NCBI RefSeq assembly: GCF_040954645.1
Contig: NC_092808.1
Coordinates: 84,513,389-84,577,388 of the forward strand
DNA from: Diabrotica undecimpunctata
Taxonomy: Eukaryota > Arthropoda > Insecta > Coleoptera > Chrysomelidae
Direction of reading: 5' to 3'
Length of the DNA: 64,000 nt
Every line of letters starts with the position of its first letter. Positions within the stretch are counted from its first letter, which is position 1. Below the pieces are notes generated by a model. The model did not search any database, was not told the DNA's origin, and saw nothing but the letters and a program-made list of their open reading frames with translations. This document shows, piece after piece, positions 21,481 to 32,838 of the stretch. Position numbers and translations under genes: made by a program.

Positions 21481-22029
21481 TGGAGGTTAGAAGATGTAGG
21501 AATCTGATTTAGAAGATTAGAAATGTCTGCTAAACTTGGATCAAACTTAGGAGCGATGTAAAAACTGCAGATGTTAACTATTAGTGGACCTACTAAAGAC
21601 ACCTCTACATTTCTCTCTTATCTCTCATTTCACCGCTTCTAGATTTGTTATCAGAGGAATACTGCAATATTTATAAAAATTCTTGAAAAATATTCCACTA
21701 TTAGCATGTTCTTGGTTTTGCCTACTTTTGAATAAGATTGTATAATTTCTTAAAAGTTCTTAGTTTTTTTTAAACTGAGTTTTTTATAGACCAATTATAG
21801 AAGGAGCATTCTAAAAAATTATTAACTTTTTACACAGACATTTTTAAACAGACATAATACCCGTTCAAATTTCACTTTAGAATAGACTTGAATATGAGCT
21901 TATGTAAAAGGTTCTATGGATGAGTAGCAATCCAGCTGAGGTTTTAGTTGTCTAGTTATTGAATTTATTTTAGTACATCGACTTTATGTTTTTTGAGATA
22001 ATGTGGGGGTAGATTTCTTTTAATAATTT

Positions 22030-22149
22030 CATCTTCTTCTTCAATTTGCATCTTCTATCGAAGGTTGGAAATCATCATGGCTATGCGGACCCTGTTGACT
22101 GCCGCTCCAAATATTTCTACTACTGCATTCAAACCACTCGCTCAAGTTC
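22030..22149 (-). mobile_element. 120-bp LINE tail insertion
   Basis: Flanked by a 10-bp duplication TTAATAATTT (22020-22029 and 22150-22159). On the minus strand it ends CCAACCTTCGATAGAAGATG then AAGAAGAAGAT. It is a variant of the 3' end of the abundant LINE family seen at 6361 and 50230. It interrupts the older I/Jockey-type LINE. Confidence 0.78.
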
Positions 22150-22439
22150 TTAATAATTTAATGAAGACTAATGTATTTTCTGTATAAGTTTTAGATATGC
22201 TTAATTTATCTGAAGATCCAAAAGAATTTTCAAAAAAATCAGTTAGTTGTTTGAAATTTAATATCGGTTATATAAGTTTATTAGTAATAAACACTTTTGA
22301 GGGTTCCGTATTCTCAGCAAGTCTTAGAATTATCAACAGATTTGGATTTTTTAAGGTTTTGTATTAGGTTTGTAAAATTTTCTGTTGGTTCCTGTAAAGG
22401 TGGAGTTAAAATGTTATCAAGGCTATGCTTGGGCGTGTT

Positions 22440-23160
22440 GCTTCTTTACCAGCTGTATTAGTTATTTTAAGAGCATGCAAGGGTTGAGGAAGAGTTTGTC
22501 ATTGATATATGAGGTTGTGAAATATTACATATTGTTAATAACTGGGTAGTTGTTATAGTTATATCTGTGTATGTAGTTGGAGATCTTGGGAATGATGTTA
22601 CTGGTGGTATTTGGAATGAAGCTAATAATGGTACAGTACAGGAAAAAGGCATATTAGAGGATTGTAATGAAGAGGAGTTCGCTAAATATGCTAATGTGAT
22701 CGGAACATCATGAGGAAAAGTATTACCTACTGTATTTATGGTAGTAGTTAGCACTGTTGTTTTTTAATTTTGATTTAAATTTGTATAATATAGATCATTT
22801 GCTACAAAATGGTCAGATTGTTTACAAAAGTAACGCATCTGTTTTTCTAAAGATAAGAAAATACGAAAAGATATGTTTTATCGTAGTTTATGACAATTGA
22901 GGAAGGAATTAGTGTAGTTTCCAAAAGAGAGATAATCAGTATATTTGTTGTTCTGGGTCTGTTATAACTATTTTTTCAAGTTCATATTCTATGAAAGTGT
23001 GGGTAATACTAGGGTAGACATTAGAGATTAGTAATCTTTGATTTAGTGTAATTACTCTTCGAGCATATAATATTTTTGTTGATTGATAGTTATTTTTTCG
23101 TTGCACTCACGACAGTTTCTTCTAATTCTTTACCACCTAGATAAATACATATAGGGTGAT
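22440..23160 (-). pseudogene. LINE ORF1 (Gag-like) remnant
   Basis: Immediately upstream of ORF2 on the same strand. It shows RYFCKQSDHFVAND (~22790-22850), which resembles a CCHC knuckle (Y-C-F-C-K...H-F) that has lost its last Cys. A Thr/Ser/Pro-rich open segment follows (22467-22754). Upstream, LPTLS and NMNLKK resemble the part of Jockey ORF1 that precedes the knuckles. ORF1 proteins bind the LINE RNA. The call rests mainly on position and the degraded knuckle. Confidence 0.45.
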
Positions 23161-23539
23161 TTATAATTCGCGATAAGAAAATAATATATTTTTGTTCTAT
23201 AATTTTTCCCAGTGCAAATAGATATTTCTTAAGTTTAGCGTTTTCCAGAGCAATATATAAAATTGGGTGTTTCTTGAAAGAGATTTTTGAAATTGATTTG
23301 ATTAATGCTTCAGAGTATCAAGGAGTTTGATATAATGTTATTAAAGTTTGAGGCCTCAACGCCCCTGGAGTAATAACATCATCAATTTTCGTTGTTTAAT
23401 GACATCAGGTAATATAGACAATAAGAACTTGTTTTGAAGTAAGTAGCTTTAATTGGATGAAAATTACTTACATATTTTCTCCAATAAGTTCACTAATCTT
23501 TATTTATAAAAGACGACACTTGAATATTAATTTTATTAA

Positions 23540-23542
<3 letters not shown>

Positions 23543-23596
<54 letters not shown>
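23543..23596. repeat. (TA)n microsatellite
   Basis: A TA repeat of about 54 bp immediately left of a 40-bp segment and the foldback element. The same arrangement recurs at 53.35 kb. Confidence 0.95.
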
Positions 23597-23598
<2 letters not shown>

Positions 23599-23636
23599 AA
23601 AAAAGAAGTACTTGTGACTCGTTTGGAACAAATATA

Positions 23637-24033
23637 TAACTGTTTTGGATGAGTTGGAGTCAATAATAGGGCTATTGGTTAACTATTTTTTTTTTATTCT
23701 CGAGCTTTCAATTGTGTTTACAATTATTATCAAGAGCTAAGAAAGACAAAATACTTACAAGGTTGAACTAAAAAGAAAAAACAATTTTTGTTAACTTACC
23801 AAATAAAAATTAGTTTGGTAAGTAATAGTAATTTGGTAAGTAAGTTTTACTTACCAAACTAATTTTTATTTGGTAAGTTAACACAAATTGTTTTTTCTTT
23901 TTAGTTCAACCTTGTAAGTATTTTGTCCTTTTTAGCTCTTGATAATAATTGTAAACACAATTGAAAGCTCGAGAATAAAAAAAATAGTTAACCAATAGCC
24001 CTATTATTGACTCCAACCCATCCAAAACAGTTA
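23637..24033. mobile_element. 397-bp foldback (palindromic) element
   Basis: Two nearly perfect inverted arms, 23637-23825 and 23847-24033, are separated by a 21-bp centre. The outer ends read TAACTGTTTTGG and CCAAAACAGTTA. The inner ends carry repeated TTGGTAAGT motifs. The ends sit in TA-rich DNA and start with TA, which suits a Tc1/mariner-type or other TA-targeting non-autonomous element, but the arm is unlike the Tc1 elements in this window. There is no coding sequence. A collapsed version that keeps only the tips lies at 53455-53534. Confidence 0.85.
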
Positions 24034-24035
24034 TG

Positions 24036-24055
24036 TATATATATATATATATATA
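24036..24055. repeat. Short (TA)n tract
   Basis: A TA repeat of about 20 bp directly right of the foldback element. Confidence 0.9.
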
Positions 24056-24059
24056 ACTA

Positions 24060-24720
24060 TGTGTGATTAGACTGCGTGAGTAATTAATTACGAAATCTGA
24101 AAAACCTCGTTGTTCAAACTAATTGTGATTTATCCGTAAAACATATATTGACATACTGCCTGCATTTAAATCTACATATAAAAATTTAATATACATAGAA
24201 TCACAGAACTCACAACATACTAGAAAAACACTGTAATATTTTTATTTAGAGAAAAGTACCTCACTGATTGCAATTTATTGTATTATATATCTTATTACAT
24301 CCCCGCAAATCAAATATAAGATTAATGCGGTGAATAAAATAAAAAAAAAGTAATACAACGCCAGTATAGCAAAAAAGCTTCGCTTCCAAAAATATGACAC
24401 GTTTGCAACAGTGAAACAGTGAAAATGGATATCCTTACCACTGGTTAATCTATCAGCTTCCCATTTTAGAATTTTAAAACGTAAAATCATATTCAGGACT
24501 TTATGTATAATATATCACTTTCACTAATAAGTCTTACATATATATGATTGATTTTTTTCCAAACACATTTGAATTGAAGTTTAAATATTTAACCAAATAA
24601 TTTTGACTAATCCCAATATCTGTGCTCTCAAAAAATTTACAGAATATTTCAGGTAAACAGCAAATAAAACTTACCAAATTGGCTATTAGCGAAACAATAG
24701 TAGCGAACAATAATTTGTAT
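24060..24720. other. AT-rich gap, no gene recognised
   Basis: No motif or family was recognised. The open frames here are short and carry no family signature. Confidence 0.4.
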
Positions 24721-25560
24721 TACATTTATACATATGTTTAGATAGCGTTTAGAATGGTAATTGAACTTAAGAAACTTTTTAGGTATAACATATTGCGCTG
24801 TAGACCTATAATATCACTTAGTTTGTTGGATATATTGTACAACATGCATGCGCTTTGGTGTTACTGCTGGACATATCTTTAATATATGTTTGATTATTAA
24901 CTTTTCTTCACAGTTGTCATATCTCGGTTCTTGTTTGTTGGAAAACACATGGCTATTAGTTCATTGCGTATGATCCAGTCGAAGTCACGTTAATATTACC
25001 TGGTCTCTCCGACTTGTTGGTAATGGGGTAAAGGTTTAATTGATTTCTTACTATCGCGTTGCTTGGACGATGACACTTTCCACTTCTCTTCCCACATATA
25101 TCGCCGTTTACATTTAACGGCAGCTTTCACGTCCGCACTCGTAAATGTTTCAGTACACTCTGCACTATCACTAGTTGCAGCTTCTTTGGCAGCGTTGTCT
25201 GCCTCTTCATTCCTTTGAATTCCAATATGGGATGACATCTAGAAGAATATAATATTTTTTCCTTTTAGCTAAGCGGTATAACCTGGTTTTATCTTGATGA
25301 CCAAAGGATTATTTGGGTAGACATATTGGATTGACTGTACGGAACTTAGAGAGTCTGTGAGTATCATATAATTGATATTATTAAATGCTTTGACAGCAAG
25401 GGTGGTCTGATATAGAGCGTATCGTTCAGCAGGTTGTATATATATACAACCTGATATAAAAAGAAAGGTTGGAAACCTAATTCACAGCCATTCAAAAATG
25501 CTTTAGTCACAGGGTGTTCGAATAAAAAAACAGAACTTTGGTTCATTCCGTTGTTCCACC
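24720..25560 (-). pseudogene. LINE RNase H and C-terminal fragment
   Basis: The 3' end of an I/Jockey-type LINE ORF2. RNase H: AERYALYQTTLAVKAF (~25390-25440), ILTDSLSSVQS (DS block, one catalytic Asp, ~25335-25370), then MSSHIGIQRNEEADNAAKEA (~25180-25238; normally PSHxGIxGNExAD). Downstream, CEEKLIIKHILKICPA (~24835-24890) is the degenerate Cys/His C-terminal motif. It is not the same copy as the 18.8-23.4 kb LINE, because its RNase H differs in sequence. Stops are present and no RT is visible upstream. Confidence 0.8.
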
Positions 25561-27119
25561 CAAACCTGTATAATCGAAAATAATTTTAAATTTATTTTTG
25601 TTTTTTATATACATATTGTATAGTTTAGTCACAACAACAAAAAACGATAGGTTTGGCGCACCCGGTACATATTAGAATGCAGCTCAAAAGCACAATCCAA
25701 TTCTTAATATCTTTTAAACATAATAAAAATAAATTTTGGTATTTTAAGGTACATAGTATAAACGATATTATCAGGCAAATATTAAGGCTTTATATTATTT
25801 GCAACCTTCGTTTATAAATGTTAAGTGAATTTTAAATGACTTCATTCCGAACACTCTAATAACCTATACAAAATATTTGAAAAGTTTTTAATAAATGCAA
25901 ATTTGTAAGATGAGTTGTATGTTATTAAAACTCGCTGGTAGATTCAAATGATTAATTCTACATAGATTTAAATTTAATTGGAAATTCTTGGAGAACTGTA
26001 AAGTACATTAAAAATGAGACCATCATTTTTATTTTACTTCGTTATAACTTCGCTCATTATTCTTCTACAGCGAATTTTGAAGATTGTTAAGTATTTCTAT
26101 GACTAAAATAAAACCTTAATTTTCATTCTCATACTCATATAATTAAAATTCTACTCTATGCTGAATTAGGTCAACACAGTTCGAAAAGTTTAATTATAAA
26201 TAACGTTCATGAAGAAATTGATTTTCTTTTGAACAAATTTCATGCGGAAATTTATTTTCCTTTTATGTTTTGGCTGGAAATTACGTAAGAGCCAAATAAT
26301 TAATTGAAAATTAAGATACGCTAATCGTATTTAAACTAATAATTGGCCTGATAATATAAAGTACTAAAAACTGGCTATTTTAAAGGCCCTTTACTGAAGA
26401 ATCAAGATTGCGAGATTCTTGCCTACTTTGTGGTAAGAAGCATACATAATTTCAAATGGGATTTTAACGAAATAGCTGCAAGAATATTCTAATCAATGGA
26501 ATGGATGAACTTGAAATATTAATTAAACATTCTTTCATCATCGAGTCAACTATATAGACACATCAAAATAATCTGGGGGACAAAACAAACTGCGAGATTA
26601 CAGAAGGATTTCAAATAATTAATTTCACATATTTTTAATAAAATGGTATTAACAGGTGTCTCGAATATACAATCAATATTTTTTCTCAGAATGGTCGCAA
26701 AGCTCTCAAAAAAATAAAAAAAAAACTCTATAAATCAAAAAATTTCTTGATGCCTTAATAACAAACGATTAATGACACTTCTATTCGTGTGGAGGACTTC
26801 AGCAACGTATCCTTGACTTCTGACATACCGATAACACGCCACTGCGTTTTGCGATTTAAATGATATCTCTCCTTTATTGGCAATTGCAAAACTAAATAAA
26901 AATCCACATAGATATTAAAAATCAAGTACCAATAAAGAAATATTACTTTTTATCTTATAGCCGAAAAACGCATATTGAAGTTTTGTTAAATTTTTTACAG
27001 CCATTCTTATTAGCATTACCGTCCAAGTTGGTACAATAATCGACAAAAAAAAACAAAAAAGATTCAAAACATAACATCTTTACATTTAAAGCTATTAATA
27101 TAGATATCTCCTAGATTAT

Positions 27120-27123
<4 letters not shown>
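25561..27123. other. AT-rich stretch, nothing recognised
   Basis: About 1.5 kb with no element, gene or RNA that I can support. Confidence 0.45.

Positions 27124-27168
<45 letters not shown>
27124..27168. repeat. (TA)n microsatellite, left flank of solo LTR
   Basis: A TA repeat of about 45 bp ending 8 bp before the solo LTR. Confidence 0.95.
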
Positions 27169-27172
<4 letters not shown>

Positions 27173-27176
27173 TTAT

Positions 27177-28578
27177 TGTGATATTTAAAGTCTTGGTGCG
27201 CCAAGCAATAATTAGCTAATTAATTTTTTGATTAATTAAAATTATTTAAATGATATGATTATGACTCTATCACAATTTTTAATTCTTTTATCTCAGGGTT
27301 AAATTCGTGCTTCAATATCTATGCTATTACATGTGAAAGGTAAGGTCCAAAGAATACCGGAATAATAAAAAACACATATGATCTAACACTATATATTGAA
27401 ATAAAAATATTGAAATAATTCACACTCAAAAGTTTTCAATAAACAAATCTCATATAATGAGTCTCAAAATTTTGTTCTACGTACGTGAACAATCAAAATT
27501 AATGGTACAAACAATATTAATTGAAATCTCAAAATCCCAAACTATTCTAACTCTCCTAATCAAAATATTTATATCCTTTCTAAATTAAGTGTAAAAATTG
27601 TGTTATCAATAAAAGAAAAAACTGCAGAAAACAAAAATGTCTCTCTCTGATGATGAGTGGTCCAAATCCTTGTTCCTTGTAGACTATATTATCTCCTCTC
27701 AACCGCTCCCTATGTAATCAGCAATCTTACAACAGATTGTTGCAAATATATCGTCCTTAATGATCTCCTTCAAAAGCACAAATCATTCAAATTATGATAG
27801 CCTTTCTCCTCTCGATAAACTGAATCTCTCGTTGGCCCAAGTGAAAAATGACTCTTGGAATATCTTCTCTTTACGATAAACTGAATCTCTCGTTGGCCTG
27901 AACAGTGACTCTTGGAATATAAGTAGAAAAATATGACTTACAATATTTTGCTGCTTCAGCTTCTGTCAGATACACTAACTCCACAAAAAACTCACTAACA
28001 TTCAACACTACTGCTTGCTACTTCTCGGGAACCGCCAGAGAACGATCACTGTTCGTCTTACAGACTTGGAAAACCAACTGATTATCTTTTCTCTCTCCTA
28101 AATCTAGCTAAACTTTTCATTCCTACATACCTATCCCACCTTTTTCAATCTCCGCCAATCAAAACTCGTCACAATTCCCCCATTTTTTCATTTCGATTAC
28201 AAACAAATTTTTACCTATAATTATAAAATTTCCTAAAACTTATTTACAAATAATATTTTTCTATAATTCTTAAAAACTAACAAAAACCTTTTTCTAAAAT
28301 CTCTTCTATTGTCTTTAATCACTGCATCAATGTATTTGGAAAACCCGGTTCAATTGTCTTTGGATTTCACTTAAAATTATGCGGGTCACTCAAGTATAAC
28401 AAAGAAATAATTTATGTATAGCTTACATTTTGTTTAGTACAGGTAATCCAAGAATTTAATAACTTTCCTTCTTCGAAATGTTTGTTGGTTATTATCCTAC
28501 TTATCTGAATTATTTTAATGTTTTTGAACTTTGAAATATTTTAATCAACCCAATATTTTTCTCGATTTTGCATATCAT

Positions 28579-28582
<4 letters not shown>
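27177..28582 (-). mobile_element. Solo LTR of the Gag-protease retrotransposon
   Basis: A 1406-bp copy of the LTR found at 53545-55619 and 58497-60126. On the plus strand it begins TGTGATATTTAAAG and ends CATATCATAACA. It contains a single copy of the 112-bp unit (about 28190-28301) that is repeated 7 and 3 times in the other LTRs, and its length is exactly two units less than the 3-unit LTR. Scattered substitutions make it visibly more diverged than the other two are from each other. No internal sequence follows, so it is a solo LTR left by recombination between LTRs. Both flanks are TA-rich. Confidence 0.9.
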
Positions 28583-28638
<56 letters not shown>

Positions 28639-28669
28639 GTATATATAGCAAAAATATATATATATATGT

Positions 28670-28733
<64 letters not shown>
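28583..28733. repeat. Compound (TA)n/(TG-TA) microsatellite
   Basis: A TA-rich repeat with a few ATGTATAT interruptions, about 150 bp long and directly abutting the right end of the solo LTR. Confidence 0.93.
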
Positions 28734-28735
<2 letters not shown>

Positions 28736-29086
28736 CTTTATGGAGTTTCTTGAACCATACTATATTTAATATAAAATTAGTATTTCTAGGGTTTAACTTT
28801 AATAAATCATATAAAACTTCGAATTAGATTTTACTATACAAGTTATTGTAAAATATATAAAAAAAACTTACCAAAACTTAAGCGAGACACTGACATTAAT
28901 GAATTGGCGGAAAGTAAAAATTGGTATTTAATAACTCATGGTTTACTGTCATTAATATATCATTATTTTTACATGGGCGTATCGTTGGTGTTTTCGAAAA
29001 AGGTAAAGTGTAGATGTGTTATAACTTTAAGAGGTTTTTATGGTGATATATTTTTTATTATTTAAATGAGATTGAAATATATTGTA
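28734..29086. other. AT-rich gap, nothing recognised
   Basis: About 350 bp between a microsatellite and the Tc1-type element. No gene seen. Confidence 0.4.
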
Positions 29087-30491
29087 CAATTATATTCAAA
29101 AAAAAAGGGTACAAGTATTAGAAAGAGAAGTTAACGTCATCCTATTTGTGTAAAACCGGCTGGGATTTTTTGAGGTTATCAAATGTCATAAGTGATTAAA
29201 AATGCAACCCATAGACGTCAAAGACGTTTAATTTGATAGAAGGTTTAACGTTACGTACAATAAAAAATTAATATGCCTCGTCATTTAAGTGAGATTGAAA
29301 AGGCTCAAGTAATTACGAAAATGGAAGAAGGATGGTCAATTCGTGCGCTAGCGAATTTCTATAATAGAAATTTGAAAACAATCTTCAGAATTAAGCAATG
29401 ATGGGTCCAACAACAATCATTAAAAAGAAAAGTTGGTTCAGGGCGTTCCAAAGTATTCACTCCTCAACAAGATGCGGCTTTAGTTCAATTCTTAAGAGAT
29501 AATCCATTTGCGACGTCGAAGGATTCAAGGATTCATACGGGATTTCCTGGTGCCCAACCTACTGTAAGCAGAAGGATCAATGAATCTGAATTAAAAAACC
29601 GACCAGCTGCTAAAAAACCATTAGTAACTGTTAAACATCGGCAAGCAAGAGTAATATTTGCACTAAACTATATTTACCGCAACCCACAATTTTGGAACAA
29701 CGTCATTTTTACTGATGAAAAGACTTTTCAGTCGACCTATAACGGTCAAATCCGTGTTTATCGTCCAGTCAATACTAGGTTTGAAGAACGATATATTCAC
29801 TCTCATAATAAATCTGGACGTTTTTCTGTAAATGTATGGGGTTGGATTAGTATACATGGACCTGGTGTTTGTTGGCGATTAGAAGGAAGATTTACTGCCG
29901 ACAATTACATTAACGTTTTGGAACACGTAATGCTCCCTTCTATTGAGCAATTGTATCCTAATAATACTTTTATATATCAACAAGATAATTGTTCAGTCCA
30001 CACTGCGAATGCCGTAAGGAATTTGTTTCAAACGCAAAACCTGGAAGTATTGCCATGGCCTGTGCACAGTCCAGATATAAATCCAATTGAAAACATTTGG
30101 GGCATAATTGTTAAAAAAATATATAAAAGACATTTTATGTCACAAAATTCAGATCAATTGTGGGATACAATCTTAGAGTGCTGGGAAGATCTTGATCCAA
30201 ATTAAATATCTAATATAATTCAAAGTATGCCAAATAGACTAAATAAAGTTATAGAAGCAGACGGTTCTATCACCAAATACTAAATTCTATTTGTAACAGT
30301 CATTAAAATTATTCTTTATATAATTATTGAATAAATGGTTTCGTCTAATTAATGCTCAACGCCAATGATTTATATTTTTAATAACCTGTGACATTTGATA
30401 ACCTCCAAAAATCTCAGCTGGTTTTATACAAATAGGATGACGTTAACTTCTTTTTCTAATACTTGTACCCTTTTTTTTTTTAATATAACTG
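29087..30491 (+). mobile_element. Tc1-type element, 1405 bp, with TA duplications
   Basis: Inverted repeats of about 115 bp (29087-29204 and about 30371-30491) start CAATTATATT and CAGTTATATT, each followed by an A run and GGGTACAAGTATTAGAAA. They are flanked by TA on both sides (29085-29086 and 30492-30493), the target duplication of the Tc1/mariner superfamily. The arms differ at only a few positions. The transposase fills the interior on the plus strand. Confidence 0.93.
29273..30283 (+). pseudogene. Tc1-type transposase (DD34E) with two in-frame stops
   Basis: One continuous 337-codon frame from ATG 29273 (MPRHLSEIEKAQVITKMEEG), broken only by a TGA near codon 43 and a TAA at 30203. N-terminal helix-turn-helix domains: GWSIRALANFYNR and TSKDSRIHTG with PTVSRRI. 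Catalytic core: VIFTDEKTF (first Asp), FIYQQDNCSVHTA (second Asp) and SPDINPIENIWG (Glu). Thirty-four residues separate the second Asp from the Glu, the DD34E spacing of Tc1. The C-terminus after the TAA continues in frame (IIQSMPNRLNKV, the usual last helix) to TAA at 30283. Length is normal for the family. The copy is inactive, but only two point mutations are evident. Confidence 0.93.
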
Positions 30492-30493
30492 TA

Positions 30494-32213
30494 CTTATAC
30501 AGAAGTAAAAAACTTCAAAATTTGTATACTGTTATAAAAGAGGGACAAAATGTGACAAATCAACATTTTAATTATTGTCTTTAAATTTTCTTTCTACTCT
30601 TTTCACCTCTTTCTGGCTTCTGTCTTCCTTAATTTCCAACCACTCCACTAGCATCTAACAATTTTACTACTTCCTCACTAGGTAATCACCCATCAACACA
30701 TACCTCAATTTGTTCCTCCCCCCCCCCCCCCACCGTTTTCTTCCTTTTATATTTTTTATTATATCCCTCCCTCTTTCACTATCTTATGCTATTGCAGTTT
30801 CTTTTTTATCTTTCCTTTTCTTTATTTCTGATCCCCCTTTCAGTCCTGTTCCGACTCACTCTGCCGCATATTCTTTCCTCATCTCTCTTACTTCTTGGGC
30901 CACCTTACTTGTCGTGCTGTGAATTGTTCTTCATCGTCAATCTTTACTCATACATGCGCCACGTTCGATCTGTTGACTCCATTACCATCTATACTATTCA
31001 ACATTTCACTTAACCAACTCAAATAAGCAGTCAAACTAATCTCCTCACTGATAACTCAACACGTAGTGTCTATTAGTTTATTCTTTCTCTGATTCACATT
31101 CACACACATACCATTCTGTTAGGTTGTCCATTATGTACATCAACTATGTAACTTTGTTCATGCCATTCACAACAACATAGTATTCAATTCGTTTTGGCTA
31201 TCTTATGCTATTCAATCAACATTTCACAGTTCCTCCTTTCTAATATTGATATTACCGTTATTTCATCGTTGTAGCTCAAATTCATTTATATTCATTTAAA
31301 TATACCTCAGTACAGGGTAATATTAGATTGATACTAACAAATATTACAATATAATAATCATTCCATATCCTGTTATCATATCATCACATAAATTTTCTTA
31401 ATAGGCATATTCATTTTACAATTTAATTTTCTAAACTTACAGATGTTTACACACCAGTCTTACCATCATTAGGCAACCACCGATACCCAATCAATGTTTA
31501 CCTTAAATTTCATTGGATTTCAACTTGATATTTTATTAAATATTACTTTTATTATTTTTCTTATATTTTTTAACTGAATCAATTTTCATACTACTTATGA
31601 TGTCCTCAAAATTGATGAACCTCAAATATTATTTTCACTAATTAAATGACTTCTTATTTTCTTCAATAATAGAGATTTGCAGATTTAAGACAATAAATAC
31701 TATTATTTAAATAAATTCAATTTCACATAAAGGCTTTTACTAATAATATATTAGGTACTATTACAAAAACCTCGTTACCTTATGTTAATGCCGTCTTTCT
31801 GAATTTAAATTCCTGTCACGTCAGCCAGTTGGTCTGTGTCGTTTTAACTGACAAGAACCACGTTTTCAAGTCAGCAAAGAAACATGTTGCTCTTTAAGTA
31901 TTAACATCTTCAACCATTGTCATCGACCTAGGGTCGCATTATAATTTAAATTTAAATATGTAAAACCATATATTGATGTCTCCACTACAATTTTAGTGTT
32001 AGCTACAAGTATCAAAAGAAGGCACTAAGGATGATCTGAGCTAGATCGAAAACGTTATGTATCTATAAATTTTGGACGACACTTTTAACAAGTTTTAAAT
32101 TAAATGTTTTTATACTAATATACAAATTTTGAAGTTTTTTACTTCTGTATAAGTTTTTTAACTATGGTATACAGCCAACTACTGCGATTTTCCCAATAAT
32201 TTTTTTTTGAAAT
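30494..32213 (-). other. Probable 3' region of the Penelope-like element plus unassigned DNA
   Basis: Follows the Penelope C-terminus on the minus strand. The phrase at 32015-32062 (GATGATCTGAGC then GATCGAAAACGTTATG) resembles the 3' regions of Penelope-like elements known to me, which is only a remembered pattern. A 36-bp segment (32117-32152) occurs inverted at 30494-30530, next to the right end of the Tc1 element. A poly-C run lies at 30717-30731. The open frames at 30.7-31.0 kb are pyrimidine-rich shadows with no signature. Confidence 0.35.
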
Positions 32214-32838
32214 TTATTGTATTTGGATTAGTGTATCTTCAAAAGTCAAATTTATGTTTCTTCTCATTCTCATGCTTTGTGAGTGCAGTGATGTTGTACT
32301 TGTCATAATTGTGAGAACACATTCTGGATTAAAGCAGTTGACTTCTTCTTGTTCTTCTTTTAGCATCATAACCCTGGATGGGTCTTTGCCTGTCTGGCTA
32401 TGTCCTTCCATTCAGATCTCTCTTGTGCCCTTCTTCTCCATTGTCTTATGTTCATTGTTTTCAGGTCGTCTTCCACGTCATCCAACGATCTCGTTCTGGG
32501 CTTTCTTTTTTTCGCCTTCCTATGGGCTTCCATTGTAACATTTTCTTAGTTGTTTTTGCATCGCTTTGTCTCTGCACATGTCCCAGCCATGACAGTCTTT
32601 GACTTTTCACAAATCTTACAATGTCATAACCTTCATTTAACTTTTGACTGCTTTGCAGCAGAAAGCAGTTGACTGGTTTGCCCAATATAGACACCTTCAC
32701 AGTTTTTACATGGTATCTCGTAAACAAAATGTGCTTTTTTGAGTGTTTGCCTTTGTGAACCAGCCAATATGTTTTGTTTGGCTAAAAGATTCGTTAGTTG
32801 TTCGGATAAACCTTTTATACATGTAAGAGTTGTATAAA
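32214..32838 (-). pseudogene. Penelope-like element, GIY-YIG endonuclease end
   Basis: Minus strand. TLTCIKGLSEQLTNLLAKQN (~32760-32825) and then VYEIPCKNCEGVYIGQT (~32670-32735), the GIY-YIG endonuclease core of Penelope-like retroelements. The frame is then broken by an RTE fragment at 32344-32661. After it, SRMCSHNYDKYNITALTKHE and NEKKHKFDF (~32225-32330) supply the rest of the GIY-YIG domain. The upstream RT is missing (5' truncated at about 32838). The endonuclease would nick target DNA in an intact element. Stops and the insertion disable this copy. Confidence 0.83.
32344..32661 (-). mobile_element. RTE-type LINE 3' fragment inside the Penelope
   Basis: A 318-bp insertion flanked by a perfect 13-bp duplication AAAGCAGTTGACT (32331-32343 and 32662-32674). 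On the minus strand it encodes KSQRLSWLGHVQRQSDAKTT and KKMLQWKPIGRRKKESPERD, the C-terminal end of an RTE-like ORF2, and ends in a GAAGAA-rich tail. Excising it restores the GIY-YIG reading of the host element. Confidence 0.88.

Larger units (their letters stand above)
18840..23430 (-). mobile_element. Nearly full-length but decayed I/Jockey-type LINE
   Basis: All expected parts appear in the right order on the minus strand: a Gag-like ORF1 (about 23.4-22.4 kb), endonuclease, reverse transcriptase and RNase H (22.3-18.96 kb), and a C-terminal Cys/His segment. The order and near-normal length of 4.6 kb indicate one old insertion rather than separate fragments. It has many stops and frameshifts and a small LINE-tail insertion at 22030-22149. 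No target duplication was identified at the ends, so both limits are approximate. Confidence 0.7.

Noticed and set aside
28531..28827. A 98-codon frame with long Tyr-Ile repeats
   Set aside because: It is only the translation of a (TA)n microsatellite. Similar frames at 6010, 53339 and 60061 are rejected for the same reason.
30710..31013. Overlapping hydrophobic plus-strand frames that could suggest a membrane protein
   Set aside because: The stretch is pyrimidine-rich, including a long C run, and such sequence gives Leu/Ser/Phe/Pro frames by composition. No start context or family match.
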